Shown here one piece after another: positions 10,212 through 18,396 of a stretch of DNA of 30,963 nucleotides. A program made the translations under genes and the position numbers. Each line of letters starts with the position of its first letter. The stretch's first letter is position 1. Source of the DNA: an uncultured Granulicatella sp. (GTDB lineage Bacteria; Bacillota; Bacilli; Lactobacillales; Aerococcaceae); the NCBI GenBank assembly GCA_900551535.1, contig URWJ01000002.1:1-30963 (forward strand). Reading direction: 5' to 3'. The notes under the pieces are model-generated. The model saw nothing but the letters and a program-made list of their open reading frames with translations. It did not search any database and was not told the origin of the DNA.

Positions 10212-10251
10212 AAAACACCGTACCAAGAAAATTTCTTGGTACGGTGTTTTT
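10212..10251. terminator. Bidirectional intrinsic terminator after ldh
   Basis: A perfect 19-base inverted repeat (AAAACACCGTACCAAGAAA and its complement) centred on one base, with T runs on both strands. It ends ldh on the plus strand and the converging DUF554 gene on the minus strand, whose stop is only 8 bases away. Confidence 0.95.
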
Positions 10252-10258
10252 CATTTTC

Positions 10259-10948
10259 TTAAAATAACGCAAATAGTGGTACAAGTAAAATCGGCATAAA
10301 GATAGCTGGCAAGAAGTTTAACACTTTAATCTTCGTAATTCCTAGTAAGTTCATTGCTAACCCGACTAATAGTACGGAACCCACTGCTGACATCGATACG
10401 GTTACCACATCATTTAAATGAGGAGCCACTAGTTGAGACAAGCCCACTAAAATTAACTCATATGCAATGACCGCCACTGCAGAAAGCCCTACTCCAATCC
10501 CTTCCGTTGCCGCAAGGAAAATTGAAGTAATCCCATCTAATACCGACTTCGTTTGAAGCAACGCTGGATCTCCAGTAATTCCTAACTGGATAGACCCCAT
10601 TGTAGCAAGTGCCCCTACGCAGAAAATCATGACTGCCGCAACGAACCCTTCTCCGATATTTAAATTATTTTCTTTGCCTTTGGATGCCTTCTCCTGAAGC
10701 CAGTCTGAAAACTTACGTACTCGCTCCTCCATTTGAAGCCCTTCTCCGACAACGCCCCCACATACCAGAGATAAAATCATAATCAAGCTATTCGGGATTT
10801 GAATTGCGCCTTTAATTCCGACCAGGAATACACATAGCGCTAATCCTTGCATGATATGTTGAGCGAAACGCTCTGAAATAATGTGTCGTAAAAACACACC
10901 TGCAAGCGCTCCGATGACAATTACTGTTCCATTTATTAATATAATCAC
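10259..10948 (-). CDS. DUF554 family membrane protein (YdfK/YqgA-like)
   Basis: A protein of about 229 residues with six to seven hydrophobic segments. Family-like stretches are GTVIVIGALAG at the N-terminus, LCGVVGE-like (VCGGVVGEG), and GSIQLGITGDP with LLQTKSVLDGITS in the middle. The function of the family is unknown; membrane transport has been suggested. The longest open frame starts at 11032 and would overlap ssb, but the GTG at 10948 is preceded by GAAGGAG and starts directly at the first membrane helix, as in homologues. A hairpin covers part of the ribosome binding site. It is the last gene of the rapZ-whiA-ssb direction. Confidence 0.85.
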   Translation of the reverse strand: MIILINGTVIVIGALAGVFLRHIISERFAQHIMQGLALCVFLVGIKGAIQIPNSLIMILSLVCGGVVGEGLQMEERVRKFSDWLQEKASKGKENNLNIGEGFVAAVMIFCVGALATMGSIQLGITGDPALLQTKSVLDGITSIFLAATEGIGVGLSAVAVIAYELILVGLSQLVAPHLNDVVTVSMSAVGSVLLVGLAMNLLGITKIKVLNFLPAIFMPILLVPLFALF

Positions 10949-10952
10949 TTGA

Positions 10953-10985
10953 AAAACTCCTTCATTTAAACTGTCACGTGAAGGA
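10953..10985 (-). terminator. Hairpin between ssb and DUF554, overlapping the ribosome binding site
   Basis: TCCTTCA and TGAAGGA form a 7-bp stem. On the minus strand it is followed by GTTTTTC, and its 3' arm contains the GGA of the DUF554 ribosome binding site. It could be a weak ssb terminator or an element that masks translation of DUF554. Confidence 0.5.
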
Positions 10986-11000
10986 ATTTCTCTCCTTACA

Positions 11001-11381
11001 CTATTCCACAAACAAACTTTGTGGATCTTCAAAAGGACTAACTCCGTCCTCTTCAGTCTCGTGTTTTCTCTCTAAGAAGTACACTTCTTCAATCACCACT
11101 TCGGTCACATACACTTCTTGATGATTCTTGTTAGTGTAGCGACGGGTATTGAGTCGCCCTTCCACGCCAATACGGTCTCCCTTTTTGACAAACTTGCCAA
11201 TCCGTTCTGCAATTTTTCCCCAGGCGACCACTTGGATAAAGTGTGAATGATAGGAATCATCGCTGTTACGGTATACATTTTGCACCGCGATGGTATTATT
11301 AAACACACTCTTTCCGGAAGGTTGAAGCTGTTGCACCTCTACCTCTTTGACAACACGACCAATTAAAGATACTAAGTTCAT
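11001..11381 (-). CDS. Short single-stranded DNA-binding protein (SsbB-like)
   Basis: A 126-residue protein with one OB-fold SSB domain (LVSLIGRVVKE, FIQVVAWGK, KGDRIGVEGRL, VYVTEVV). The usual acidic C-terminal tip ending in DDIPF is absent; the end is PFEDPQSLFVE. That resembles the shorter secondary SSBs (SsbB/YwpH) linked to natural transformation in Bacillus, not the replicative SsbA. It has a strong GGAGG ribosome binding site and sits 50 bases after whiA, where two copies of CTATAG flank a run of A. Competence involvement is inference only. Confidence 0.88.
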   Translation of the reverse strand: MNLVSLIGRVVKEVEVQQLQPSGKSVFNNTIAVQNVYRNSDDSYHSHFIQVVAWGKIAERIGKFVKKGDRIGVEGRLNTRRYTNKNHQEVYVTEVVIEEVYFLERKHETEEDGVSPFEDPQSLFVE

Positions 11382-11431
11382 AAGACGAACCTCCTATAGT
11401 TTTTTCTATAGTTAGCTACGCCACACTTCCT

Positions 11432-12382
11432 CTAATTGGCTTTTCCTTCTTCTCTTAATTTTTGAGAAAACTCAGAAATCTTACGCAATCTGTGATTTAC
11501 CCCTGATTTTGAGATAGGCCCAGAAGGTAACATTTCGCCTAACTCTTTCAAACTAATTTCTGGATTCTCCAAACGGATTTTTGCAATATCCGATAATTTA
11601 TCCGGCAAGGCATCAAGTCCTACCGTATCTTCAATATATTGAATCTCTTCGATTTGACGAGTAGCTGCGTTCACCACTTTATTAATATTGGCGTTCTCGC
11701 AGTTTACTAAACGATTCGCCGTATTTCGCATATCACGAATAATTCGGATATCTTCAAAATGCAACATCGCCTTGGAAGCATGAATCACGGCAAGGAAGTC
11801 TGCGATTTTCTCGGCTTCTTTCAAGTACGTGATATACCCCTTACGACGCTCAATCGTTCTGGCATTCAACCCAAACGCATTCATCATCTGACAAATATCG
11901 TCGTTATGCTCTTCGTAAATCGAATAAATCTCTAAGTGATAACGGCTTGTTTTCGGGTCATTAATCGAACCACCCGCCAGAAACGCCCCACGAAGGTAGG
12001 CACGCATCTTCTCTTCGTCTTCACGAACATTTTCTGGAACGCGCATATTAAATAAGCCGCTCGACTTGATATTCAAGTCTTCCAGAATCTCTTCTGTTCC
12101 GTGTTTCAAACGTACGATATACACATTGTTCTTCTTCAGTTTCATCTTACGGCGAACCAAGAGTTCACTTTCCACTTGATAATACTTCTTCAAGAGCACA
12201 TAAATCCGTCGGGCAATCGTCGCGTTTTCCGTTTGGATATTTAAAATCAATTGACGATTCAAAATCCCAACCGCCCCATTCATTCGAATGAGCGCCGCAA
12301 GTTCATATTTTGAATAATCATATTGCACTTCTAGTTGGGTTAGTTCTTGTTTTGTTTCTGCAGCAAATGATAGTAAGGACAC
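11432..12382 (-). CDS. whiA: WhiA-family DNA-binding regulator
   Basis: About 316 residues. The N-terminal half has the LAGLIDADG-endonuclease-like fold (around [13 protein letters not shown]) and the C-terminal end carries the helix-turn-helix [10 protein letters not shown] ... [12 protein letters not shown]. In low-GC Gram-positives WhiA affects cell division and chromosome segregation. The open frame extends to 12409, but the GTG at 12382 follows AAAGGAGGAGG and gives the standard N-terminus ([13 protein letters not shown]), so it is preferred. It is the third gene of the conserved rapZ-yvcK-whiA cluster. Confidence 0.95.
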   Translation of the reverse strand: MSLLSFAAETKQELTQLEVQYDYSKYELAALIRMNGAVGILNRQLILNIQTENATIARRIYVLLKKYYQVESELLVRRKMKLKKNNVYIVRLKHGTEEILEDLNIKSSGLFNMRVPENVREDEEKMRAYLRGAFLAGGSINDPKTSRYHLEIYSIYEEHNDDICQMMNAFGLNARTIERRKGYITYLKEAEKIADFLAVIHASKAMLHFEDIRIIRDMRNTANRLVNCENANINKVVNAATRQIEEIQYIEDTVGLDALPDKLSDIAKIRLENPEISLKELGEMLPSGPISKSGVNHRLRKISEFSQKLREEGKAN

Positions 12383-12414
12383 AGGCCTCCTCCTTTCTCT
12401 TCTAGTCATGTTGA

Positions 12415-12441
12415 AGGAGCCAAGAGGAAGTCTTGGCTCCT
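12415..12441 (-). terminator. Strong hairpin between yvcK and whiA
   Basis: A perfect 11-bp stem (AGGAGCCAAGA and its complement) with a 5-base loop. There is no T run on either side, so it may be an RNA-processing or stability hairpin and not a true terminator. Confidence 0.5.
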
Positions 12442-12454
12442 ATTTCATTCGTTA

Positions 12455-13486
12455 TTATTCAATTCGTGCACTTTGTAGGAGACGGAATAATTCGTCGATA
12501 ACTTTTTCACCATCATGGTATACGCCTTTTTCACGTAATTTAATAAAGTCAGACGACACTACTCGGCATCCCTCGTCGCGCAATCCTTGGAAGTCGTACT
12601 TCACTTGGTAAAGATACTCTTCATTCTTTTGTTGGTTTAAGTACTCTTCTGGCACTGCCTCTGTATTCACGAGAACAGTATCGATAAATTTAGTTCCTAA
12701 ATGGTCATGCAACACGCGTACATGATCTGCATCGGTAAAGTGTTCCGTTTCACCAAGTTGCGTCATGATGTTACAGATGTACACCACTTCCGCTTTCGTT
12801 TCGCAAACGGCTTGACCGATATCGCTAATCATTAAGTTTGGCAAAATACTAGTATAAAGACTACCAGGTCCTAGTACAACCATATCGGCTTCCATAATCG
12901 CATTGATGACTTCACGTGCCGCCATTGGAGTTCGGCTATCATCGAGCTTACGATTCTCGTCGTAGCAATGCACGGAAACTCGTTTAATCTTCTTGCGATA
13001 TTTAACAAGTTCCGCTTCCCCGTCCACAATCGTTCCATCTTGGAATTCAGCACGGAGTAATAATGGCTCTTCAGCGGCAGGATACACATGTCCTTCCACC
13101 GCCATCATACGGCTTAGGAGACGAATCGCATCGAAAATATTTCCACGCATCTCTGTTAAGGCCGCAATGATTAAGTTCCCAATCGCATGTCCGGCGAAGA
13201 ATTGATCGTCGGAATTGAAACGATATTGGAAAATTTCTTTTTGTAAAGCGTTCATCGGAGAAAGAGCAATCATACAGTTACGAATATCTCCTGGCGGTAC
13301 AACGTTCATATAATCTCGAATGATTCCTGAACTTCCACCATCATCGGCAACCGTTACAATCGCAGTCACATCCGCATCTCTCTTACGAAGGTTTCTCAGT
13401 AGAACTGGGAGCCCTGTCCCTCCACCAATAACGGTGATTTTCGGGCCTTTCTTCCTCGAAGGGTTCGGTGTTACCTCGAACATCAT
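12455..13486 (-). CDS. yvcK: YvcK/GlmR, gluconeogenesis and cell-wall precursor regulator
   Basis: A 343-residue CofD/YvcK-fold protein. The N-terminal nucleotide-sugar-binding signature [14 protein letters not shown] is at about residues 20-33, followed by [10 protein letters not shown] and VPPGDIRNC. The C-terminal part contains [16 protein letters not shown]. In Bacillus, GlmR binds UDP-GlcNAc and stimulates GlmS, steering carbon to peptidoglycan. Its ATG overlaps the rapZ stop as ATGA, so the two are translationally coupled. Confidence 0.95.
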   Translation of the reverse strand: MMFEVTPNPSRKKGPKITVIGGGTGLPVLLRNLRKRDADVTAIVTVADDGGSSGIIRDYMNVVPPGDIRNCMIALSPMNALQKEIFQYRFNSDDQFFAGHAIGNLIIAALTEMRGNIFDAIRLLSRMMAVEGHVYPAAEEPLLLRAEFQDGTIVDGEAELVKYRKKIKRVSVHCYDENRKLDDSRTPMAAREVINAIMEADMVVLGPGSLYTSILPNLMISDIGQAVCETKAEVVYICNIMTQLGETEHFTDADHVRVLHDHLGTKFIDTVLVNTEAVPEEYLNQQKNEEYLYQVKYDFQGLRDEGCRVVSSDFIKLREKGVYHDGEKVIDELFRLLQSARIE

Positions 13487-14373
13487 GAGCGTCCATTCCC
13501 TTCTTTACGACGGTCTTTGTCACGATGAGAGATTTTCACGTTATAAGAGTCTGATAATAATTCGCGTCCGATACGTTCCGCAAAAGCTACAGAACGGTGT
13601 TGACCACCAGTACATCCGATGGCAATCGTCACGCTAGATTTTCCTTCTTTTTTGTAGCCTGGAATTGAGAAGTCGAGTAAGTCCATCAATTTGTGATAGA
13701 ACGTCTTCGCTTCTGGTTGACTCATGACATAATCATACACAGGTTCATCTAATCCAGTTAATGGACGTAACTCTGCAATATAGTGTGGATTTGGTAAGAA
13801 ACGTACATCCATCACGATATCCGCATCGATTGGAAGTCCGTATTTAAATCCAAATGACATCACTTGGATTGTGAAAATTCCTTCGCTGCCTGTAGAGAAT
13901 GCTTGCATGATTTCTTCACGTAATTTACGAGGTGAAAGATTTGTTGTATCAATCACTTTTTGTGCACGTGTCTTGATGTCTTGTAATAAACGACGTTCCG
14001 CAATAATCCCATCGTAAATACGACCATCACTTGCTAGAGGGTGCGTTCTTCTTGTTTCTTTGTAACGAGAAACAAGCGCATCATCGCTCGCTTCTAAGAA
14101 TAAAATTTTTGTTGTAATAAATGATGTGTTATCAAGGCCTGCAATAGCGGACATGATTTCATCAAAGAACGCGCGTGAACGTAAGTCGATTACGAGCGCA
14201 ATTTTTGTAATTTTTCCTGATTCTTTTACTAATTCCCAAAATTTTGGTAGAAGACTTGGTGGCATATTATCGACACAGAAATATCCCATGTCTTCGAAAC
14301 TTTGCATTGCAACAGTTTTCCCTGCCCCACTCATACCTGTAATGACGACTAATTCTAGTTGATCTACTGCCAT
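13483..14373 (-). CDS. rapZ: RapZ-family nucleotide-binding protein (YvcJ)
   Basis: About 296 residues with Walker A GMSGAGKT at residues 13-20, [12 protein letters not shown], and the conserved C-terminal [11 protein letters not shown]. In Enterobacteria RapZ controls GlmZ sRNA decay; in Gram-positives the homologue YvcJ binds and hydrolyses nucleotides and its role is less clear. Two ATG codons are possible; the second (14373) is 7 bases from AGGAG and the first only one, so 14373 is preferred. First gene of the rapZ-yvcK-whiA unit, with an extended -10 promoter upstream. Confidence 0.94.
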   Translation of the reverse strand: MAVDQLELVVITGMSGAGKTVAMQSFEDMGYFCVDNMPPSLLPKFWELVKESGKITKIALVIDLRSRAFFDEIMSAIAGLDNTSFITTKILFLEASDDALVSRYKETRRTHPLASDGRIYDGIIAERRLLQDIKTRAQKVIDTTNLSPRKLREEIMQAFSTGSEGIFTIQVMSFGFKYGLPIDADIVMDVRFLPNPHYIAELRPLTGLDEPVYDYVMSQPEAKTFYHKLMDLLDFSIPGYKKEGKSSVTIAIGCTGGQHRSVAFAERIGRELLSDSYNVKISHRDKDRRKEGNGRS

Positions 14374-14412
14374 TGTCATTCTCCTATCTCAAACGATATT
14401 GTTATCTTTACA

Positions 14413-14421
14413 ATTATAACA
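14413..14421 (-). promoter_or_regulatory. Extended -10 promoter of rapZ-yvcK-whiA
   Basis: On the minus strand TGTTATAAT, a consensus extended -10, lies 40 bases before the rapZ ATG. The -35 region contains no clear hexamer. Confidence 0.7.
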
Positions 14422-14473
14422 CATCCGGGCGTGTCATCGTTAACTTTTTTAGCAAAAAACACGATTGTTCGCA

Positions 14474-14499
14474 CAAAAAAACGAGGGTTCACCCCTCGC
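14474..14499 (-). terminator. Intrinsic terminator of the two-component operon
   Basis: CGAGGG and CCCTCG pair around a 5-base loop and are followed on the minus strand by seven T. It is 6 bases after the histidine kinase stop. Confidence 0.92.
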
Positions 14500-14504
14500 T
14501 TTCA

Positions 14505-15503
14505 TTAATCTTTCACTTGCATCACTTCAGACGGAATCTGAATATGAACCGTCGTTCCTTCTCCAATAGTTGAGTCTACACTAAGCGTAACGCCTAATCG
14601 TTTGGCAATCTCTGCAGATAAGTAAAGCCCTAGCCCTGTCGATTGGTGGTTCACACGACCATTGTAGCCACTAAATCCACGTTCAAAAATTCGTTTAATA
14701 TCGTAAGGAGCAATCCCGATTCCCGTATCTTCAATCGTTAACGTGCTCCCATCAAAAAGAATGCGAATCGTTCCCTCTTCAGGCGTATATTTCACCGCAT
14801 TCGATAACACTTGCTCGACGATGACGCCTAACCACTTCGAATCCGTGACCACCTTTTTCTCAGTAGGAACATAGTCCAAATGCAATTTCTTCGAAATAAA
14901 GAAGGTTGCGTATTTCTTCAAGAGCGGACGAATCACCTCATCGATAGAAATCGTTGAAATCGATAAGTCTTGATGGAAACTTTCCATTCGAACGTAATGC
15001 AGTGCTAGTTCTGTATAGGTCGTAATCCGAACGAGTTCTTGACTCAATAAAGATTTCTCAGACGTTTGCGGCAACTCACGAATCAACAACTGGCTCGCGG
15101 CGATACTCGTTTTAATTTGGTGCGCCCATAAAGTATAGTAGTCCACATCTTCCTTGCGAAGTTGCTTCATCTTCGTACTTAACCCTCGCATATCCGACTT
15201 TTCTTGTTGGATGGCCTCATATAAATGACTCACAACGGGCGAAAACCCATCGTCTAGCGTCGTCACTTCCTGCTGCAAACTTCGAACAACTTCTCTGTAC
15301 TTTCTCCAATCGTGCCATAAAAGTGCACCAGCGACTACCAAAAGGAAAAAGGCTAGTAAAAATAAATAATAGCCGACTTCTGAATTGAGCCAATTAAAAA
15401 CAAAGAAGAAGCCAATCGAAAACACTTCGATGAAGGCCAGTGCTCCGAGTAAGAAGGCATGCGATTTGAACCAAGCCATACTAAATTCCACTTTTGTCTT
15501 CAT
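14505..15503 (-). CDS. BceS-like intramembrane-sensing histidine kinase
   Basis: A 332-residue kinase. Two closely spaced membrane helices at about 15-36 and 44-62 have almost no extracellular loop, which is the mark of intramembrane-sensing kinases that depend on a BceAB-type transporter. The phospho-acceptor is His128 in LWAHQIKTS. The ATPase domain has the N box (LSNAVKYTPEEG), DTGIGIAP and STGLGLYLS. Such systems respond to cell-wall antibiotics such as bacitracin or other antimicrobial peptides. The ATG overlaps the regulator stop as ATGA. The cognate ABC transporter is not adjacent; a BceB-like permease end lies at the far right of the window. Confidence 0.9.
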   Translation of the reverse strand: MKTKVEFSMAWFKSHAFLLGALAFIEVFSIGFFFVFNWLNSEVGYYLFLLAFFLLVVAGALLWHDWRKYREVVRSLQQEVTTLDDGFSPVVSHLYEAIQQEKSDMRGLSTKMKQLRKEDVDYYTLWAHQIKTSIAASQLLIRELPQTSEKSLLSQELVRITTYTELALHYVRMESFHQDLSISTISIDEVIRPLLKKYATFFISKKLHLDYVPTEKKVVTDSKWLGVIVEQVLSNAVKYTPEEGTIRILFDGSTLTIEDTGIGIAPYDIKRIFERGFSGYNGRVNHQSTGLGLYLSAEIAKRLGVTLSVDSTIGEGTTVHIQIPSEVMQVKD

Positions 15504-16183
15504 TCAATCACTTCCGCCAATCCATACCCGACGCCTTTTTTCGTCGTGATTAATTTTTCCAATCCGATTTCGCCAAGACGCTTCCGCAAACGAGCAACCG
15601 TCACAGACAAGGTATTATCATCGACAAACACATCGCTATTCCACAACGCATTCATTAAATCTTCCCTCGGCGCAATATCGCCTTGTTTTTCAAATAGTAC
15701 ACGCAAAATGATAAATTCATTTTTCGACAACTCGATGACATTGCCCTCATAAGAAACCTTTCCGCTTCCAAGCTGCAAGGCAATCCCCTTATATTCCAGC
15801 CAATCCTTTTGCTGAACGAACTCATAACTACGACGCATCATCCCTTGGATTTTTGCGACCAATACACTTGGTTCAAACGGCTTTGTCATATAATCATCCG
15901 CGCCCATATTAATCGACATCACAATATCCATCGCCTGATCACGCGACGACAAGAACATAATCGGCACTTGAGACACCTTACGAATCTCTTGGCACCAATA
16001 ATAGCCATTATAAAACGGCAATGTAATGTCCATAATCACCAACTGCGGATTAACTGCTAAAAATTGAGTGTATACTTGCGAGAAGTCTTCCACCGCAACC
16101 ACTTCATAATTCCATTTTTCTAATTCTTGTACAATTGCATCACGAATGACTTTTTCATCTTCAACAATCATTATTGTTTGCAT
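15500..16183 (-). CDS. BceR-like response regulator (OmpR family)
   Basis: A 227-residue regulator. The receiver domain (1-120) has phospho-acceptor Asp52 in VIMDITLPFYNG, acidic residues VEDE at 7-10 and Lys in MTKPFEP. The winged-helix DNA-binding domain (about 130-225) includes LSKNEFIILRVL and VTVARLRKRL ... ITTKKGVGYGL. It is the first gene of a two-gene operon with the kinase, with a ribosome binding site ACGAGGTGAG and an extended -10 upstream. Confidence 0.93.
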   Translation of the reverse strand: MQTIMIVEDEKVIRDAIVQELEKWNYEVVAVEDFSQVYTQFLAVNPQLVIMDITLPFYNGYYWCQEIRKVSQVPIMFLSSRDQAMDIVMSINMGADDYMTKPFEPSVLVAKIQGMMRRSYEFVQQKDWLEYKGIALQLGSGKVSYEGNVIELSKNEFIILRVLFEKQGDIAPREDLMNALWNSDVFVDDNTLSVTVARLRKRLGEIGLEKLITTKKGVGYGLAEVIE

Positions 16184-16200
16184 ACACTCACCTCGTTTTC

Positions 16201-16208
16201 ATTGTAAC
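16201..16208 (-). promoter_or_regulatory. Extended -10 promoter of the bceRS-like operon
   Basis: On the minus strand TACAAT preceded by TGT, 17 bases before the ATG of the regulator, with TTTTCT at the -35 distance. It is short and weak but well positioned. Confidence 0.5.
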
Positions 16209-16233
16209 ATCTTTCCAATTCACAGAAAACCAT

Positions 16234-16905
16234 CTATTTCCTAATTTCTCGTATCATTTCCCATAAAGTCGTTTGATTCTCTTGCTCCGTTCCAATTTCA
16301 TATACGAAGCCATCGGACTCGTCACGACCAAAGATAAAGAGCTCTACCGGCTGCGACTCGTCTATCCCCAAAATCCGACTGACCACTGGAAGTTGAATGC
16401 TATATTTCAGATAAAATTCATTATCCCCAGTAGGACTTTCTTCTTTCTTTGTATAATTCTTATTTACCAATTTTGCCTTTGCCAAAATCTCTTGATTCAA
16501 TTGCAATTCCTGGAACAAGAACTTTCCTTGTGGCCAGAGTTTTTTCGCCTCTTCTTCGTTTTCAAAAACAAACTTTCCATCCACATATTGGAACGGTATA
16601 CTTTTCTCTTCTTCCTTAGTTTTAGAATTGAGCTGCTTAATCGTTCCAACTAGCGGCTTCCCTTTTTCCCTAGCCTCAAGATAAACAAATACATTCGAGT
16701 CACCGACTACACGCATCTGACTCACAGTAAATCCATTCGGAAACTGCTCAAATAAATCTTCAATATTTTCTGTCGGATAAACACGACTCAATTCTTTCCC
16801 AGCCAGCTCTTCAAGATACCCACGACTTTCGTGACCCTGGCATCCCACTAACATCGCAACGCATAACATCAATAGCCCAATCCACGACCATTTCTTTAAC
16901 TTCAC
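16234..16905 (-). CDS. TilA-like lipoprotein, divergent copy (copy A)
   Basis: A lipoprotein of about 223 residues. The signal peptide MKLKKW plus a hydrophobic core ends in lipobox LVGC with the lipidated Cys22. The mature part shares the family core (RGYLEELAGKELSRVYPT, EDLFEQFPNGFT, EGTIKQ-like VGTIKQL, FENEEEAKKLWPQGKFLFQE) with the four 214-residue copies upstream, but the C-terminal third is clearly different and longer. The start is the GTG at 16905, after GTGAGG; an upstream TTG at 16926 gives an unlikely N-terminus. It is separated from copy B by a terminator and about 130 bases, so it is its own unit. It is inferred to be an immunity or orphan-immunity lipoprotein of the T7SS lipase locus. 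Confidence 0.8.
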   Translation of the reverse strand: MKLKKWSWIGLLMLCVAMLVGCQGHESRGYLEELAGKELSRVYPTENIEDLFEQFPNGFTVSQMRVVGDSNVFVYLEAREKGKPLVGTIKQLNSKTKEEEKSIPFQYVDGKFVFENEEEAKKLWPQGKFLFQELQLNQEILAKAKLVNKNYTKKEESPTGDNEFYLKYSIQLPVVSRILGIDESQPVELFIFGRDESDGFVYEIGTEQENQTTLWEMIREIRK

Positions 16906-16996
16906 ACACAAAACCTCACTTTGCAATTCAGTGCCTTCATCATACCATATCCCGCCTACACCGTAACACTCCCTAACAAAATCCTAAACTTTAGAA

Positions 16997-17028
16997 CAAA
17001 AAAAGAATTAAGCAAAGTTGCTTAATTC
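16997..17028 (-). terminator. Intrinsic terminator after copy B
   Basis: A perfect 10-bp stem GAATTAAGCA/TGCTTAATTC with a 4-base loop, followed on the minus strand by seven T. The same hairpin with one loop difference occurs at 19175-19206. Confidence 0.93.
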
Positions 17029-17033
17029 CCTTC

Positions 17034-17678
17034 TTACTCTTCAATTCGTTCAATAAATGTAAAATCACTATCTACCTCGACTGAAAGTGAGTAGTAATAA
17101 CCTCTATTTGCATTACTGCCATGTAATCCTAATGTGACTTGTTGTTTCTTTTCAAGCCCAAGGAACTCATTTATTTGTTCATTATTAACAACATATTTTA
17201 TTTCAAAGCTACCGTTATTACCGTTATAGTAAGTATCCTTTAGTTTTAATTTCGAAAGAATCTCTTTATTCAATGTCATTTCTTGGAATAAAAACCTTCC
17301 TATCGGCCAAAGCTTCCTCGCCTCTTCTTCATTATCATATGAGTACTTTCCTTTATCATACGTAACAACAATTTTCTTTTCCTCAGCTCCACTTTTTATA
17401 TCGATTTGTTTTATTGTTCCTTCAATAGGTTTTCCTTTTTCAGTTCCATCTAGTTCGATTTTAATAATTTTATCTGTTAATAGATAAGATTGATAAATCG
17501 TAAACCCATTAGGAAATTCCACAAATAGATCTTCCAAGTTTTTAGTCGGATAAACACGACTGATTTGATTCCCAATTCGCTCTTCCAAATATTCTCTGCT
17601 ATCTCTTCCTTCACATCGAAACAACATAAAGATTATCGCAAAAAACATTGCAATATAAAATACCTTTTTCCCTTTCAT
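17034..17678 (-). CDS. TilA-like lipoprotein paralogue (copy B), atypical lipobox
   Basis: A 214-residue paralogue, last of a tandem trio. The N-terminus is a short basic start plus hydrophobic helix ending MLFRC: Cys22 is kept but the -1 residue is Arg, where copies A, C, D and E all have Gly. Prolipoprotein processing normally needs Gly, Ala or Ser there, so lipidation may fail. The mature domain (SRVYPTKNLEDLF, EGTIKQIDIKSGAEEKKI, LWPIGRFLFQEM, GLHGSNANRGYYYS) is intact and close to copies C and E. Ribosome binding site AGAAAGGG. Inferred role: immunity to the neighbouring lipase or a related toxin. Confidence 0.85.
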   Translation of the reverse strand: MKGKKVFYIAMFFAIIFMLFRCEGRDSREYLEERIGNQISRVYPTKNLEDLFVEFPNGFTIYQSYLLTDKIIKIELDGTEKGKPIEGTIKQIDIKSGAEEKKIVVTYDKGKYSYDNEEEARKLWPIGRFLFQEMTLNKEILSKLKLKDTYYNGNNGSFEIKYVVNNEQINEFLGLEKKQQVTLGLHGSNANRGYYYSLSVEVDSDFTFIERIEE

Positions 17679-17721
17679 AACTAACCCTTTCTACTTGTTA
17701 AACATTCTCAAAGTTCAAATA

Positions 17722-18366
17722 TTACTCGCTGATTCTTTCTCTAAATTTAAAATTTCTGTCTAACTCAACTGTAAGTGTGTAATAGTACCCTCTATTCGCA
17801 TTACTTCCGTGGAATCCTAATATAACTTGAGGTTGATTTTCCAATTCGAGAAACTCGTTTATTTGTTCATTTTTAACGGTATATTCTAAGTCAAAACCAC
17901 CACTATTACGGTTGTAGTAAGTATCCTTTAATTTAAATTTCGATAAAATCTCTTTATTCAATGTCATTTCTTGGAATAAAAACTTTTCTTTCGGCCAAAG
18001 TTTTCTTGCCTCTTCTTCATCGTCGTATGAATACTTTCCTTTATCATACGTAACTGCGATTTTCTTTTCCTCAGCCCCACTATCTCTATTAATTACTTTT
18101 ATCGTTCCTTCTATAGGCTTCCCCTTCTCAACCCCATCTAATACTATGTCAATGAACTTATCTGACAACTGATAAGATTGATAAATCGTAAACCCATTAG
18201 GAAATTGCTCAAATAAATCTTCCAAGTTTTTCGTCGGATACACTCGACTGATTTGATTCCCTATTCGGTCTTCTAAATAAGCTCTATTATTTCTTTCATT
18301 ACATCCATATAGTATTGTGATTACTGAAAAAAATAGTGCAAAATAAAATAGCTTTTTCCCTTTCAT
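17722..18366 (-). CDS. TilA-like lipoprotein paralogue (copy C)
   Basis: A 214-residue lipoprotein with signal peptide MKGKKLFYF, lipobox LYGC and Cys22. The mature domain has the shared core SRVYPTKNLEDLFEQFPNGFT, split here as SRVYPTKNLEDLF and EQFPNGFT, then EGTIKVI, LWPKEKFLFQEM and GFHGSNANRGYYYT. Its 5' leader is almost identical to that of copy D (one base different over about 25), which indicates recent duplication. It sits 30 bases after copy D and 43 before copy B, in one transcription unit. Candidate immunity protein; substrate or partner is inferred from context. Confidence 0.87.
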   Translation of the reverse strand: MKGKKLFYFALFFSVITILYGCNERNNRAYLEDRIGNQISRVYPTKNLEDLFEQFPNGFTIYQSYQLSDKFIDIVLDGVEKGKPIEGTIKVINRDSGAEEKKIAVTYDKGKYSYDDEEEARKLWPKEKFLFQEMTLNKEILSKFKLKDTYYNRNSGGFDLEYTVKNEQINEFLELENQPQVILGFHGSNANRGYYYTLTVELDRNFKFRERISE

Positions 18367-18396
18367 ACTCGGATCCTCTCTACATGACCTTTTTAG

